Of a stretch of 64,000 nucleotides of DNA, positions 34,418 to 42,324 are shown piece by piece. This DNA comes from JAUVXE01 sp964349355 (GTDB taxonomy: Bacteria; Actinomycetota; Coriobacteriia; Anaerosomatales; SLCP01), in NCBI GenBank assembly GCA_964349355.1, contig CAYGFZ010000003.1, forward strand, positions 1 to 64,000. Direction: 5' to 3'. The position numbers and the translations under genes are program-made. How positions within the stretch are numbered: the stretch's first letter is position 1; each line of letters starts with the position of its first letter. Below the pieces are notes generated by a model. It did not search any database. It had not been told where the DNA came from and saw only the letters and a program-made list of their open reading frames with translations.

Positions 34418-35854
34418 GTGACGCCACAGACGGTGGCCCCTCCCGAGGAGGCCAAGAAACTCTCTCTGGTCTCGACGGACTATCGGACCATCAGCTACGT
34501 GACGGGTCCGCTCGTGTTCGTCGAGAATGTCCACGGCGTGGCATACAACGAGATGGTCGCCCTACGGATGCCGGACGACTCTCGCCGGAGCGGACAGGTA
34601 CTCGAGGTCAGCGGCGAGACCGCGGTCATCCAGGTCTTCGAGGGGACCCAGGGTATCGATGTCGAAGCCACCGAGATCCGGTTCATGGAGGAGGTCGCAA
34701 AGGTCGACGTCTCCCCTGACCTCCTCGGCCGGGTGCTCAATGGAACGGGCAAGCCGATCGACGGCGGATCCCCGATCCTTCCCGAGTATCGGCTCGACAT
34801 CACCGGTGCGCCGATCAACCCCTATACGCGAGAGAAGCCGGCTGACTTCATCGAGACCGGGATCAGTGCAATCGACGGGCTCGCCACGCTCGTGCGCGGT
34901 CAGAAGCTGCCGATCTTCTCCGGTTCAGGACTCCCTGCGAACGAACTTGCTGCGCAGATCATCCGCCAGTCGAGTGTCAAGAGCGGTGAAGAGTTCGCGA
35001 TCGTTTTTGGTGCGATGGGTATCACCCACCGCGAAGCCGCGTACTTCATGAATCAGTTCGAGACCACCGGTGCGCTCGAGCGTGTCGTGTTCTTCCTCAA
35101 CCTGGCCGACGACCCCACAGTCGAGCGACTGCTGACCCCGAAGGTGGCACTCACGGTCGCCGAGTACCTCGCCTTCGAGAAGGGCATGCAGGTGCTCGTC
35201 GTGCTGTCGGACATGACGAACTACTGCGAAGCCTTGCGTGAGGTCTCGACCGCACGTGAAGAGGTTCCCGGTCGTCGTGGATATCCCGGCTACATGTACA
35301 CGGACCTTTCGATGATCTACGAGCGTGCGGGACGAATCAAAGGACGCAGTGGCTCTGTCACGCAGCTCCCGATCCTCACGATGCCCGACGACGACATCAC
35401 CCATCCGATCCCTGACCTCACGGGGTACATCACCGAGGGACAGGTCGTTCTCTCGCGTCAACTGCACCGTCGCGGCGTCTATCCGCCCATCGACGTGCTG
35501 CCGTGCCTGTCGCGACTCATGAACCTCGGTATCGGCGAGGGCAAGACGCGCGACGACCATCGCGAGAGTGCGAACCAGCTATACGCCGGCTATGCCCAGG
35601 GTCGTGACTTGCGAAAGCTCGTCGCCATCGTCGGTGAGGAAGCGCTCTCCGACAACGACCGTGCATACCTGCGGTTCGCCGATGAGTTCGAGAAGCGTAT
35701 CGTCGGTCAGGGTCAGGAGAGTCGCACGATCGAGGAGACTCTCACCATCGGGTGGGAACTCATGGCAGGTCTCCCGATGAACGAGCTCAAGCGAGTCCGC
35801 GACTTCATCGATAAGTACCACCCGAACGCCGGCACCGCCTCCGAAGACCTCTAA
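34418..35854 (+). CDS. atpB: V/A-type ATPase non-catalytic subunit B
   Basis: A 478-residue B subunit. It has GSGLPANELAAQIIRQ in place of the A-type P-loop, then the B-subunit landmarks FAIVFGAMGITHREAAYF, SDMTNYCEALREVS and GRRGYPGYMYTDLS. It alternates with A in the head. The GTG at 34418 lies two bases after atpA. About 20 residues before the conserved SYVTGPLVFVE start are variable, so a later start cannot be excluded. Confidence 0.96.
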   Translation: MTPQTVAPPEEAKKLSLVSTDYRTISYVTGPLVFVENVHGVAYNEMVALRMPDDSRRSGQVLEVSGETAVIQVFEGTQGIDVEATEIRFMEEVAKVDVSPDLLGRVLNGTGKPIDGGSPILPEYRLDITGAPINPYTREKPADFIETGISAIDGLATLVRGQKLPIFSGSGLPANELAAQIIRQSSVKSGEEFAIVFGAMGITHREAAYFMNQFETTGALERVVFFLNLADDPTVERLLTPKVALTVAEYLAFEKGMQVLVVLSDMTNYCEALREVSTAREEVPGRRGYPGYMYTDLSMIYERAGRIKGRSGSVTQLPILTMPDDDITHPIPDLTGYITEGQVVLSRQLHRRGVYPPIDVLPCLSRLMNLGIGEGKTRDDHRESANQLYAGYAQGRDLRKLVAIVGEEALSDNDRAYLRFADEFEKRIVGQGQESRTIEETLTIGWELMAGLPMNELKRVRDFIDKYHPNAGTASEDL

Positions 35855-35863
35855 GGAGGGAAC

Positions 35864-36514
35864 ATGGAGGAAGTCCGACCAACACGATCAGAGTTACTCG
35901 AGCGCAAACAGCAGATCATGCTTGCCCAACAGGGCATGGACCTGCTCAAGCAGAAGCGTGACGCACTGTTGATCGAATTCATGGGCGTCATGGACGAGAC
36001 GCTGCGGCTCTCCGAGTCGCTGCAGAAGTCCGTCGCCGAGGCACAGTACTCGCTCGCGGTCGCCAAAGCGGTCGATGGCACGGTAACGCTGCGATCTGCG
36101 GGAATGGCCACCAAGAGCGAAATCGTCGTGGACATGACCGGGACGAAGATCATGGGCGTCTCGATACCTGTCGTCACGAAGGGGGAGAGCCCCATCAGAT
36201 CCTCGTTCACGCGTGGATATGCGGTCACCGGCGTGACGTCACGTGTCGATGAAACGGCCGACAAGTTCGAGCGCATCCTCGACGTCATCATCGAGTACGC
36301 CGACATCGAGACACGCTTGAAGCGTCTCGGCGAGGAGATTCAAAAGACGAACCGTCGCGTGAACGCACTCGAGCAGGTCACGGTTCCTGGCCTAAAGGAA
36401 CAGGTGAACTACATTCGCCAGACGCTTGACGAGCGCGCGCGCGAGGATCTGTTCCGCCTCAAGAAGGTCAAGAAGAAGATCGAGCTTAGAAAGAAGCAGT
36501 CGGCTCGAGGGTAA
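35864..36514 (+). CDS. atpD: V/A-type ATPase subunit D (central shaft)
   Basis: A 216-residue long coiled-coil subunit with PTRSELLERKQQIMLAQQG at the start and NRRVNALEQVTVPGLKEQV near the end. It is the rotor axle inside A3B3. AAGGAGGG precedes the ATG. It closes the operon; the assembly gap starts six bases after its stop. Confidence 0.95.
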   Translation: MEEVRPTRSELLERKQQIMLAQQGMDLLKQKRDALLIEFMGVMDETLRLSESLQKSVAEAQYSLAVAKAVDGTVTLRSAGMATKSEIVVDMTGTKIMGVSIPVVTKGESPIRSSFTRGYAVTGVTSRVDETADKFERILDVIIEYADIETRLKRLGEEIQKTNRRVNALEQVTVPGLKEQVNYIRQTLDERAREDLFRLKKVKKKIELRKKQSARG

Positions 36515-36519
36515 GCGGG

Positions 36520-36619
36520 NNNNNNNNNNNNNNNNNNNNNNNNNNNNNNNNNNNNNNNNNNNNNNNNNNNNNNNNNNNNNNNNNNNNNNNNNNNNNNNNN
36601 NNNNNNNNNNNNNNNNNNN
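36520..36619. other. Assembly gap (100 N) after atpD
   Basis: The gap separates atpD from the headless nitroreductase gene. The flanks are not duplicated, so an unknown length is missing. Confidence 0.85.
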
Positions 36620-37008
36620 TCCAGCCGTGGCGCTTCACGGTCGTGCGCACGCGTGAGGCACGCGAGCGCCTTGCAGGTGCCCTCCATCAGCGGTGGGCGA
36701 CCGCTGCACCGGTTGTGATCGTCGTCTCCGTCGATCCTCGGCCGTGCGCTGCCCGATACGGGGACCGTGGCGAGAAGCTCTATTCGATCCAGGACACCGC
36801 GGCCGCCGTCACCCACATCCTTCTCGCCGCCGTCGACCGCGGTCTGGCTTCATGTTGGATCGGTGCCTTCGACACCAGCGCGGTCCGGGATGCGATAGGA
36901 CTCGTCGATCCTGTCACGCCGGTCGCCGTTCTCCCTGTCGGGTACTCGGCGGAGTCCTCAGGCAAACCTGCGCGCCGACCACTTGAAGAGGTCACGACGT
37001 GGCTGTGA
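36620..37008 (+). CDS. Nitroreductase-family protein (5-prime end missing)
   Basis: About 129 codons remain. QPWRFTVV at the very start is the FMN-binding segment that follows SxxNxQPWRF in the family; SIQDTAAAVTHILLAAVDRGLASCWIGAF and VLPVGYSAE are the later conserved blocks. These flavoenzymes reduce nitro compounds or quinones with NAD(P)H. The first 30-40 residues lie in or beyond the gap, so the start cannot be given. The substrate is unknown. Confidence 0.85.
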
Positions 37009-37012
37009 GGTC

Positions 37013-37615
37013 ATGGAGAGTCTGATCGCCCTTCGCGATCACATCGGGGACTGCCATCGCTGTCCTCTCGGTGAGACGCGGACGAACCTCGTCTTCGGCG
37101 TTGGTCGCGCGGACGCCGATGCCGTCTTCATAGGCGAAGCGCCCGGGCGCAACGAGGACCTACGAGGAGAGCCGTTCGTCGGCGCTGCGGGCAAGCTGCT
37201 CGATGAGCTGCTCGCGTCGATCGGGCTGCAGCGCCCTGAAGTCTACATCGCTAACATCCTTAAGTGCCGTCCGCCCGGGAATCGAGATCCGCAGAGGGTC
37301 GAGATCGAGGCGTGTGCGCCGTTCCTGCGCGAGCAGGTGCGGATGATCGAGCCGCGGGTCATCGTGACTCTTGGCAACTTCGCCACCCGGTTCGTCCTGC
37401 GCACGACTGAACCCATCACCCGACTTCGCGGCACGGCACATCACGCCGGGCCCTACACCGTGCTCCCGATCTTCCATCCTGCAGCCGCACTCTACGACCG
37501 AACCAAGCGCGACGTCCTGCTCGCGGACTTCGTCACTTTGGGCGGGCTCATCTCCGCCTCGCAGGCAGAGCCCTCTCCGGCCGACCCTGTCCAAGAATCG
37601 CTCTTCGGGCTATGA
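37013..37615 (+). CDS. Uracil-DNA glycosylase, family 4 (iron-sulfur)
   Basis: A 200-residue enzyme that removes uracil from DNA. Motif GEAPGRNED (41-49) and the later HPAA motif form the active site. Cys14, Cys17, Cys85 and Cys101 are the expected [4Fe-4S] ligands. The ATG at 37013 was chosen because it begins just before the conserved ALRDHIGDCHRC segment. The stop overlaps tsaE by four bases. Family 4 enzymes are frequent in thermophiles and actinobacteria. Confidence 0.93.
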   Translation: MESLIALRDHIGDCHRCPLGETRTNLVFGVGRADADAVFIGEAPGRNEDLRGEPFVGAAGKLLDELLASIGLQRPEVYIANILKCRPPGNRDPQRVEIEACAPFLREQVRMIEPRVIVTLGNFATRFVLRTTEPITRLRGTAHHAGPYTVLPIFHPAAALYDRTKRDVLLADFVTLGGLISASQAEPSPADPVQESLFGL

Positions 37616-38100
37616 GTATCACGGGGCGCATAGAGACCTTCTCGGCCGAGGAGACACGTCGCGCGGGCCGTGTACTCGGCGAGTTCACCGACGCGGGCGA
37701 CGTGGTCGTGCTCACCGGTGACCTCGGTGCGGGCAAGACGGTGTTGGCCAAGGGTGTCGCCGAGGGCCTGGGAATCACCGATCCCGTCACGAGCCCGACC
37801 TTCAACATCCTGTTGCTCCACCGCGGCAGGATCGATCTGGCACACCTCGACCTCTACCGCCTTGACACGGCCGCCCAACTCGAGGACATCGACCTGTGGG
37901 GGGTGCTCGAGGGAGGGGTCGTGGCGCTCATCGAGTGGGGCGACCGCTTCGCGGACGAACTCCCGCCTGACCGGCTCACGGTATCGCTTACAATCGTCGA
38001 CGACGAGGCGCGCGTGATATCGCTCGAACCGTCCGGGGCGAGGAGCGTCGCGCTTGCGGCATCGTGGTTCACCGCGTGGGAAGCGTCACGCGATGAGTGA
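37612..38100 (+). CDS. tsaE: tRNA t6A biosynthesis ATPase TsaE
   Basis: A 162-residue P-loop protein with GDLGAGKT at 36-43 and SPTFNILLLHRG, DLYRLD and LIEWGDRF. With TsaB and TsaD it makes N6-threonylcarbamoyladenosine at tRNA position 37. The start overlaps the glycosylase stop, and the end overlaps tsaB by eight bases. TsaC, which makes the threonylcarbamoyl-AMP donor, is not in the window. Confidence 0.95.
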   Translation: MSITGRIETFSAEETRRAGRVLGEFTDAGDVVVLTGDLGAGKTVLAKGVAEGLGITDPVTSPTFNILLLHRGRIDLAHLDLYRLDTAAQLEDIDLWGVLEGGVVALIEWGDRFADELPPDRLTVSLTIVDDEARVISLEPSGARSVALAASWFTAWEASRDE

Positions 38101-38833
38101 GATACTGCTCGCTTTCGACACCGCGACCGACAGGTGCGCGCTAGCGCTCGGTATGCCGGGCGGCGAGGGGCAGCCGCGCGTCGAGATCGCCGACTTCGAT
38201 GCGCCTCGCGCTGCACTCGGGCGCCTACTCCCCGCCGTCGAGATCCTCCTTCACGAGTGCCGGACCGCCCCTGCCGACCTTACCGCGATCGTGGTCGGCC
38301 GAGGTCCGGGTTCGTTCACTGGTGTGCGCATCGGTGTGGCCACCGCCAAAGGGCTGGCCCACGCCCTCGGCGTTCCCGCCTACGGTGTGGGGACCCTCGA
38401 TGCTGTCGCCTGGGGTTGCGCGCCGCTTACTGAGGGGCTCCTCGGCGTCGTGGGCGATGCGATGCGGGGCGAGGTCTATCCGGCCCTCTTTCGACTCGAG
38501 GGTGGCCGGGCGAGCCGTCTGACTCCCGACACGGTCATGCGGCCCGAACTCCTGATCGAGCAGTGGGCCACGCTCGCCGAGCCGCTCCTGCTCGTCGGCG
38601 ACGGCCTTCGTAGGTACGCTGACGTTCTCACTCCAGGCCTCGCTCCGCGACCGGGTGTCGATCTCTTGCCCGAGGAGTTCTGGCTACCCGGTGGCCGGGG
38701 ATTGCTCGCTGCCTACGTGGCAGCGTGTGCAGCGGGAGCGGCGGGCGATGGCGACCCGGCCACTCTGCTGCCGATCTACACTCGTCTCTCCGATGCGGAA
38801 GAGGCCGAGCGCGCCCGGGACGGTGCGCGATGA
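38093..38833 (+). CDS. tsaB: tRNA t6A biosynthesis scaffold TsaB
   Basis: A 246-residue inactive paralog of TsaD with the ASKHA fold: ILLAFDTATDRCALAL at the start and VGRGPGSFTGVRIGVATAKG. It binds TsaD and TsaE. I set the ATG at 38093, the first residue of the family; the frame opens further upstream inside tsaE. The end overlaps the RimI-TsaD fusion by four bases. Confidence 0.95.
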   Translation: MSEILLAFDTATDRCALALGMPGGEGQPRVEIADFDAPRAALGRLLPAVEILLHECRTAPADLTAIVVGRGPGSFTGVRIGVATAKGLAHALGVPAYGVGTLDAVAWGCAPLTEGLLGVVGDAMRGEVYPALFRLEGGRASRLTPDTVMRPELLIEQWATLAEPLLLVGDGLRRYADVLTPGLAPRPGVDLLPEEFWLPGGRGLLAAYVAACAAGAAGDGDPATLLPIYTRLSDAEEAERARDGAR

Positions 38834-40305
38834 GTGCTCACCTGCGTCTCCGCGAGATGTGTGCGGGCGACATCCCTGCGGCTCTTGCGATCGAACAGGT
38901 CTCCTTCCCGGCGCCATGGGCGGCCGGTCACTTCGCCGACGAACTCGTGCGGCCGGACCGCATCTGGGTCGTGGCCGAAAGCGAGGGCCGTACCCTGCTT
39001 GGCTACGGGGGAGTGATGCTCGCCGGCGAGGACGCCCACATCTTGAACCTCGCAGTCGCCGGGGACGTTCGCCGGCAGAGCCTCGGTCGCGAGATCTTCA
39101 CCGAACTACACCGGCGGGCATACGATGCCGGAGCGCGGCACATCACCCTGGAGGTTCGCGAGGGCAACGACGCGGCGCTCGCGCTCTATCGGGCAGAAGG
39201 ACTGCGTGTCGCGGGACGCAGAGCCGGGTACTACGCGAGCGGAGAGGACGCGCTCATCATGTGGGGCGAGCTGGCGCAGACACGAGCAGCAGCTCGAGCC
39301 GAACTCGTGCTCGCCATCGAGACCTCCTGCGATGAGACCGCCGCGGCAGTGATGCGCGGCGGAACCGAGTTGCTTTCGAGTGTTGTCGCGAGCCAGATCG
39401 ACTTCCACGCCCGTTTCGGCGGAGTGGTGCCCGAGATCGCCTCCCGCAAGCATACCGAGGCGATCGTCGGCGTCGTCGATGAGGCACTCGAACAGGCGGG
39501 CGTTTGCTTCGCTGACCTGGACGCGCTGGCGGTCACGCACGGTCCCGGGCTCATCGGCGCCCTCGTCGTGGGCCTTGCATACGCCAAGGGGGTGGCGCTG
39601 GCCACCGGCCTGCCGCTCGTGGGCGTCAACCACCTCGAAGGGCACATCTTCGCCAACGTGCTCGACGACCCGACGATAGCGCCACCGCTCGTCACGCTGC
39701 TGGTCTCAGGTGGCCACACGTCGCTCATCCACGTTCCCGAGTGGGGCGTCTACCACACCCTCGGCGAGACCCTCGACGATGCGGCGGGTGAGGCGTTCGA
39801 CAAGGTCGCGAAGGTCCTTGGGCTCGGGTATCCGGGAGGGCCGGTGATCTCGCGCCTGGCCGAGGAGGGAGACCCGGCCGCTATCGACTTCCCGCGCGCG
39901 ATGCTGCGTTCGGGCGACTACCGCTTCTCGCTCTCGGGTCTCAAGACCGCGGTCATCAACCACATCCGTCACGAGCGCGAGGCCGGCCGGGAGATCGACG
40001 TGCCGGACCTGGCGGCATCCTTTCAGGCGGCTGTCGTGGACGTGCAGGTCGCCAAGACCGTGCGGGCGGCCCTTGAGCACCGAGTCGCCACCGTCTGCCT
40101 CGCCGGCGGCGTCGCAGCCAACCCGTCGCTCAGGGAGTCACTGCGCGAGGCTCTTGCTGCGAAAGGAATCCGGCTGTCGGTGCCCGCATTTGCGCTCTGC
40201 ACCGACAACGCGGCGATGATCGCTGCGGCGGGCACATGGCGCCTCCGGCGTGGTGATCTCCTCGGCCTTGATGCCGAAGCGGTGTCGGACCTGCGGTTGG
40301 CTTGA
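38830..40305 (+). CDS. tsaD: RimI acetyltransferase fused to TsaD
   Basis: A 491-residue fusion. Residues 1 to about 150 are a GNAT N-acetyltransferase of the RimI (ribosomal S18 N-terminal) type: HLRLREMCAGDIPAALAIE, ILNLAVAGDVRRQSLG and YRAEGLRVAGRRAGYY. From about 158 the TsaD domain begins (LVLAIETSCDETAAAV), with metal site NHLEGHIFAN, SGGHTSLIH and CLAGGVAANPSLRE. TsaD transfers the threonylcarbamoyl group to A37. Separate rimI and tsaD genes are neighbours in many genomes; here no stop or frameshift lies between them. It is the last gene before the CRISPR array. Confidence 0.95.
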   Translation: MSAHLRLREMCAGDIPAALAIEQVSFPAPWAAGHFADELVRPDRIWVVAESEGRTLLGYGGVMLAGEDAHILNLAVAGDVRRQSLGREIFTELHRRAYDAGARHITLEVREGNDAALALYRAEGLRVAGRRAGYYASGEDALIMWGELAQTRAAARAELVLAIETSCDETAAAVMRGGTELLSSVVASQIDFHARFGGVVPEIASRKHTEAIVGVVDEALEQAGVCFADLDALAVTHGPGLIGALVVGLAYAKGVALATGLPLVGVNHLEGHIFANVLDDPTIAPPLVTLLVSGGHTSLIHVPEWGVYHTLGETLDDAAGEAFDKVAKVLGLGYPGGPVISRLAEEGDPAAIDFPRAMLRSGDYRFSLSGLKTAVINHIRHEREAGREIDVPDLAASFQAAVVDVQVAKTVRAALEHRVATVCLAGGVAANPSLRESLREALAAKGIRLSVPAFALCTDNAAMIAAAGTWRLRRGDLLGLDAEAVSDLRLA

Positions 40306-40346
40306 GCGTTAGCGAAAGACGCGGGGTTCGCTTGATCCTTCGTTGC

Positions 40347-40368
40347 GAGTGTGGCGGGGAGCTGAGAC
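40347..40368 (-). repeat. Inverted partial CRISPR repeat next to the first repeat
   Basis: These 22 bases are the reverse complement of positions 1-22 of the repeat, with one change that still pairs as G-U. With the first repeat (40386-40407) and a 17-base loop they make a 22-pair hairpin. It matches the repeat through the bulge region where the tracrRNA does not, so it derives from a repeat and not from the tracrRNA. Confidence 0.85.
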
Positions 40369-40385
40369 GGGCCGAGGAGTCATCC

Positions 40386-41938
40386 GTCTTAGCTCCCCGC
40401 CACACTCCGAAGTGCTACGATAGCGAATTCACCCTGCTCTGTAGTTGGGCCGTCTTAGCTCCCCGCCACACTCCGAAGTGCTACGATTGAATATCCAGGG
40501 CTACCTGGGATCGACCGTCTTAGCTCCCCGCCACACTCCGAAGTGCTACGATGCGATTCGCCCTATATATGCCGGGAGTCGGGTCTTAGCTCCCCGCCAC
40601 ACTCCGAAGTGCTACGATTACAATCCACGGAAGGATCTCTCGCCCGAAGTCTTAGCTCCCCGCCACACTCCGAAGTGCTACGATTAGTGCCCCGCCACCC
40701 TTCAGCGCCAGCTTGTCTTAGCTCCCCGCCACACTCCGAAGTGCTACGATTTGCCGCGCACGTCGTCCTCCTCGATCCACGTCTTAGCTCCCCGCCACAC
40801 TCCGAAGTGCTACGATCGGGGCCGAATGGGTGCGCTCGATACACCGGTCTTAGCTCCCCGCCACACTCCGAAGTGCTACGATACCTCGCTGGACAGTGAC
40901 GATATTCGAGTGGTCTTAGCTCCCCGCCACACTCCGAAGTGCTACGATAGCGGCCTTGGTGGCCTTCAGCGCCAGACAGTCTTAGCTCCCCGCCACACTC
41001 CGAAGTGCTACGATTAGGCGTGGGCGTGCAAGCGGGAGACTTCAGTCTTAGCTCCCCGCCACACTCCGAAGTGCTACGATCGCGTAGCGAAGGTCAGTGT
41101 GGCCCCGGCTGTCTTAGCTCCCCGCCACACTCCGAAGTGCTACGATATGCTCCGGTCCAAGGTCTATCCGTTCATGGTCTTAGCTCCCCGCCACACTCCG
41201 AAGTGCTACGATCCAGAGACACCAGGAGTCGCAGACGGCACGGTCTTAGCTCCCCGCCACACTCCGAAGTGCTACGATTAGCTGGTCGCTATCGTTCATT
41301 CCGGTACAGTCTTAGCTCCCCGCCACACTCCGAAGTGCTACGATGGGCGGCAAGGTCGCATTCATCGACTACCTGTCTTAGCTCCCCGCCACACTCCGAA
41401 GTGCTACGATTTCTCATACAAGTTCCTTCACGATAAACTTGTCTTAGCTCCCCGCCACACTCCGAAGTGCTACGATAAACAGCCCCCCGACGACGGAGGA
41501 TACAAAGTCTTAGCTCCCCGCCACACTCCGAAGTGCTACGATAGCGCGCTGCGCGAGGTAGCGCGAGTACAGGTCTTAGCTCCCCGCCACACTCCGAAGT
41601 GCTACGATTACTGTCCAGAGAACTGCCTCTCTTTTCGCGTCTTAGCTCCCCGCCACACTCCGAAGTGCTACGATGCGGATGACGCGCTCCTTGATGTCTG
41701 TCAGGTCTTAGCTCCCCGCCACACTCCGAAGTGCTACGATATTGGTTCAACGGAGGCAATCAGCGCAGGGGTCTTAGCTCCCCGCCACACTCCGAAGTGC
41801 TACGATCGAGAACATCCGCGCTGTCCTTTGCGGTGAGTCTTAGCTCCCCGCCACACTCCGAAGTGCTACGATGACCTGGATACGGTTGCCGCTACGGGTG
41901 GCGTCTTAGCTCCCCGCCACACTCCGAAGTGCTACGAT
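40386..41938 (+). CRISPR. Type II-C CRISPR array, 24 repeats, 23 spacers
   Basis: The 36-base repeat begins GTCTTAGCTCCCC and ends GAAGTGCTACGAT. All 24 copies read identically. Spacers are 30 bases except spacer 2 (29 bases, 40488-40516), giving a 66-base period. The two repeat ends match the Neisseria type II-C repeat pattern (GTnnTAGCTCCC...AGTGCTACnAT), so the crRNA strand is +. The 3-prime end TGCTACGAT resembles an extended -10, so each repeat may start its own crRNA. The array converges on the cas operon. No degenerate terminal repeat marks the old end. Confidence 0.98.
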
Positions 41939-41943
41939 TGTGA

Positions 41944-41980
41944 GACAAAGAAGGTGCTGTTCAGCAGCACCTTCTTTGTC
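41944..41980. terminator. Bidirectional terminator between array and cas2
   Basis: GACAAAGAAGGTGCTG (41944-41959) and CAGCACCTTCTTTGTC (41965-41980) form a perfect 16-pair stem with loop TTCAG. The A-rich left arm and T-rich right arm allow termination from both sides. It lies between the + strand array and the minus-strand cas2 stop. Confidence 0.75.
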
Positions 41981-42003
41981 TTGAGCGTATCGAAAACTGA
42001 CGG

Positions 42004-42312
42004 TCATAGCCGCATCTGCAGTTGTGCTCCTACGGTTTCCTCTTGCGCCGTCGGCCGTCCGACGAGGAAATGCATGTCCGCGTACTGCTTTTCGGTAATG
42101 CTCATCGCGCGCACATGCCCCTTTGGGGGGAGATTCGCCCGCAGGCGCTTCATGTGCTTGTCGAGCCCATCGAGACCGTTGACGATTCTAGTATATACGG
42201 AGAACTGCATCATCACGTAGCCGTCTTTGATCAAGAACTTGTGGAACTGCTGATAGTGACGCCGACTGAGTTTTGATTTCACCGGCAGATCGAAGAAGAC
42301 CATTAGTCGCAT
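42004..42312 (-). CDS. cas2: CRISPR-associated endonuclease Cas2
   Basis: A 102-residue Cas2, the homodimer that bridges two Cas1 dimers during spacer integration. MRLMVFFDLPV carries the conserved Asp of the first ferredoxin-fold strand, and FHKFLIKDGYVMMQFSVYTR follows. I chose the ATG at 42312 because AGGAG lies nine bases upstream; an ATG at 42321 directly abuts that site and is unlikely. It is the last gene of the cas operon, 12 bases after cas1. Confidence 0.95.
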   Translation of the reverse strand: MRLMVFFDLPVKSKLSRRHYQQFHKFLIKDGYVMMQFSVYTRIVNGLDGLDKHMKRLRANLPPKGHVRAMSITEKQYADMHFLVGRPTAQEETVGAQLQMRL

Positions 42313-42324
42313 GAGTCTCATCTC

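Noticed and set aside
40347..40368. A second tracrRNA gene at the start of the array
   Set aside because: The complementarity runs straight through the bulge region and stops at 22 bases, and no tracr-like hairpins follow before the first repeat. It is a repeat-derived inverted element.
40302..41436. Short open frames repeating APRHTPKCYD or SSPPHSEVLR
   Set aside because: They are translations of the CRISPR repeat, not proteins.
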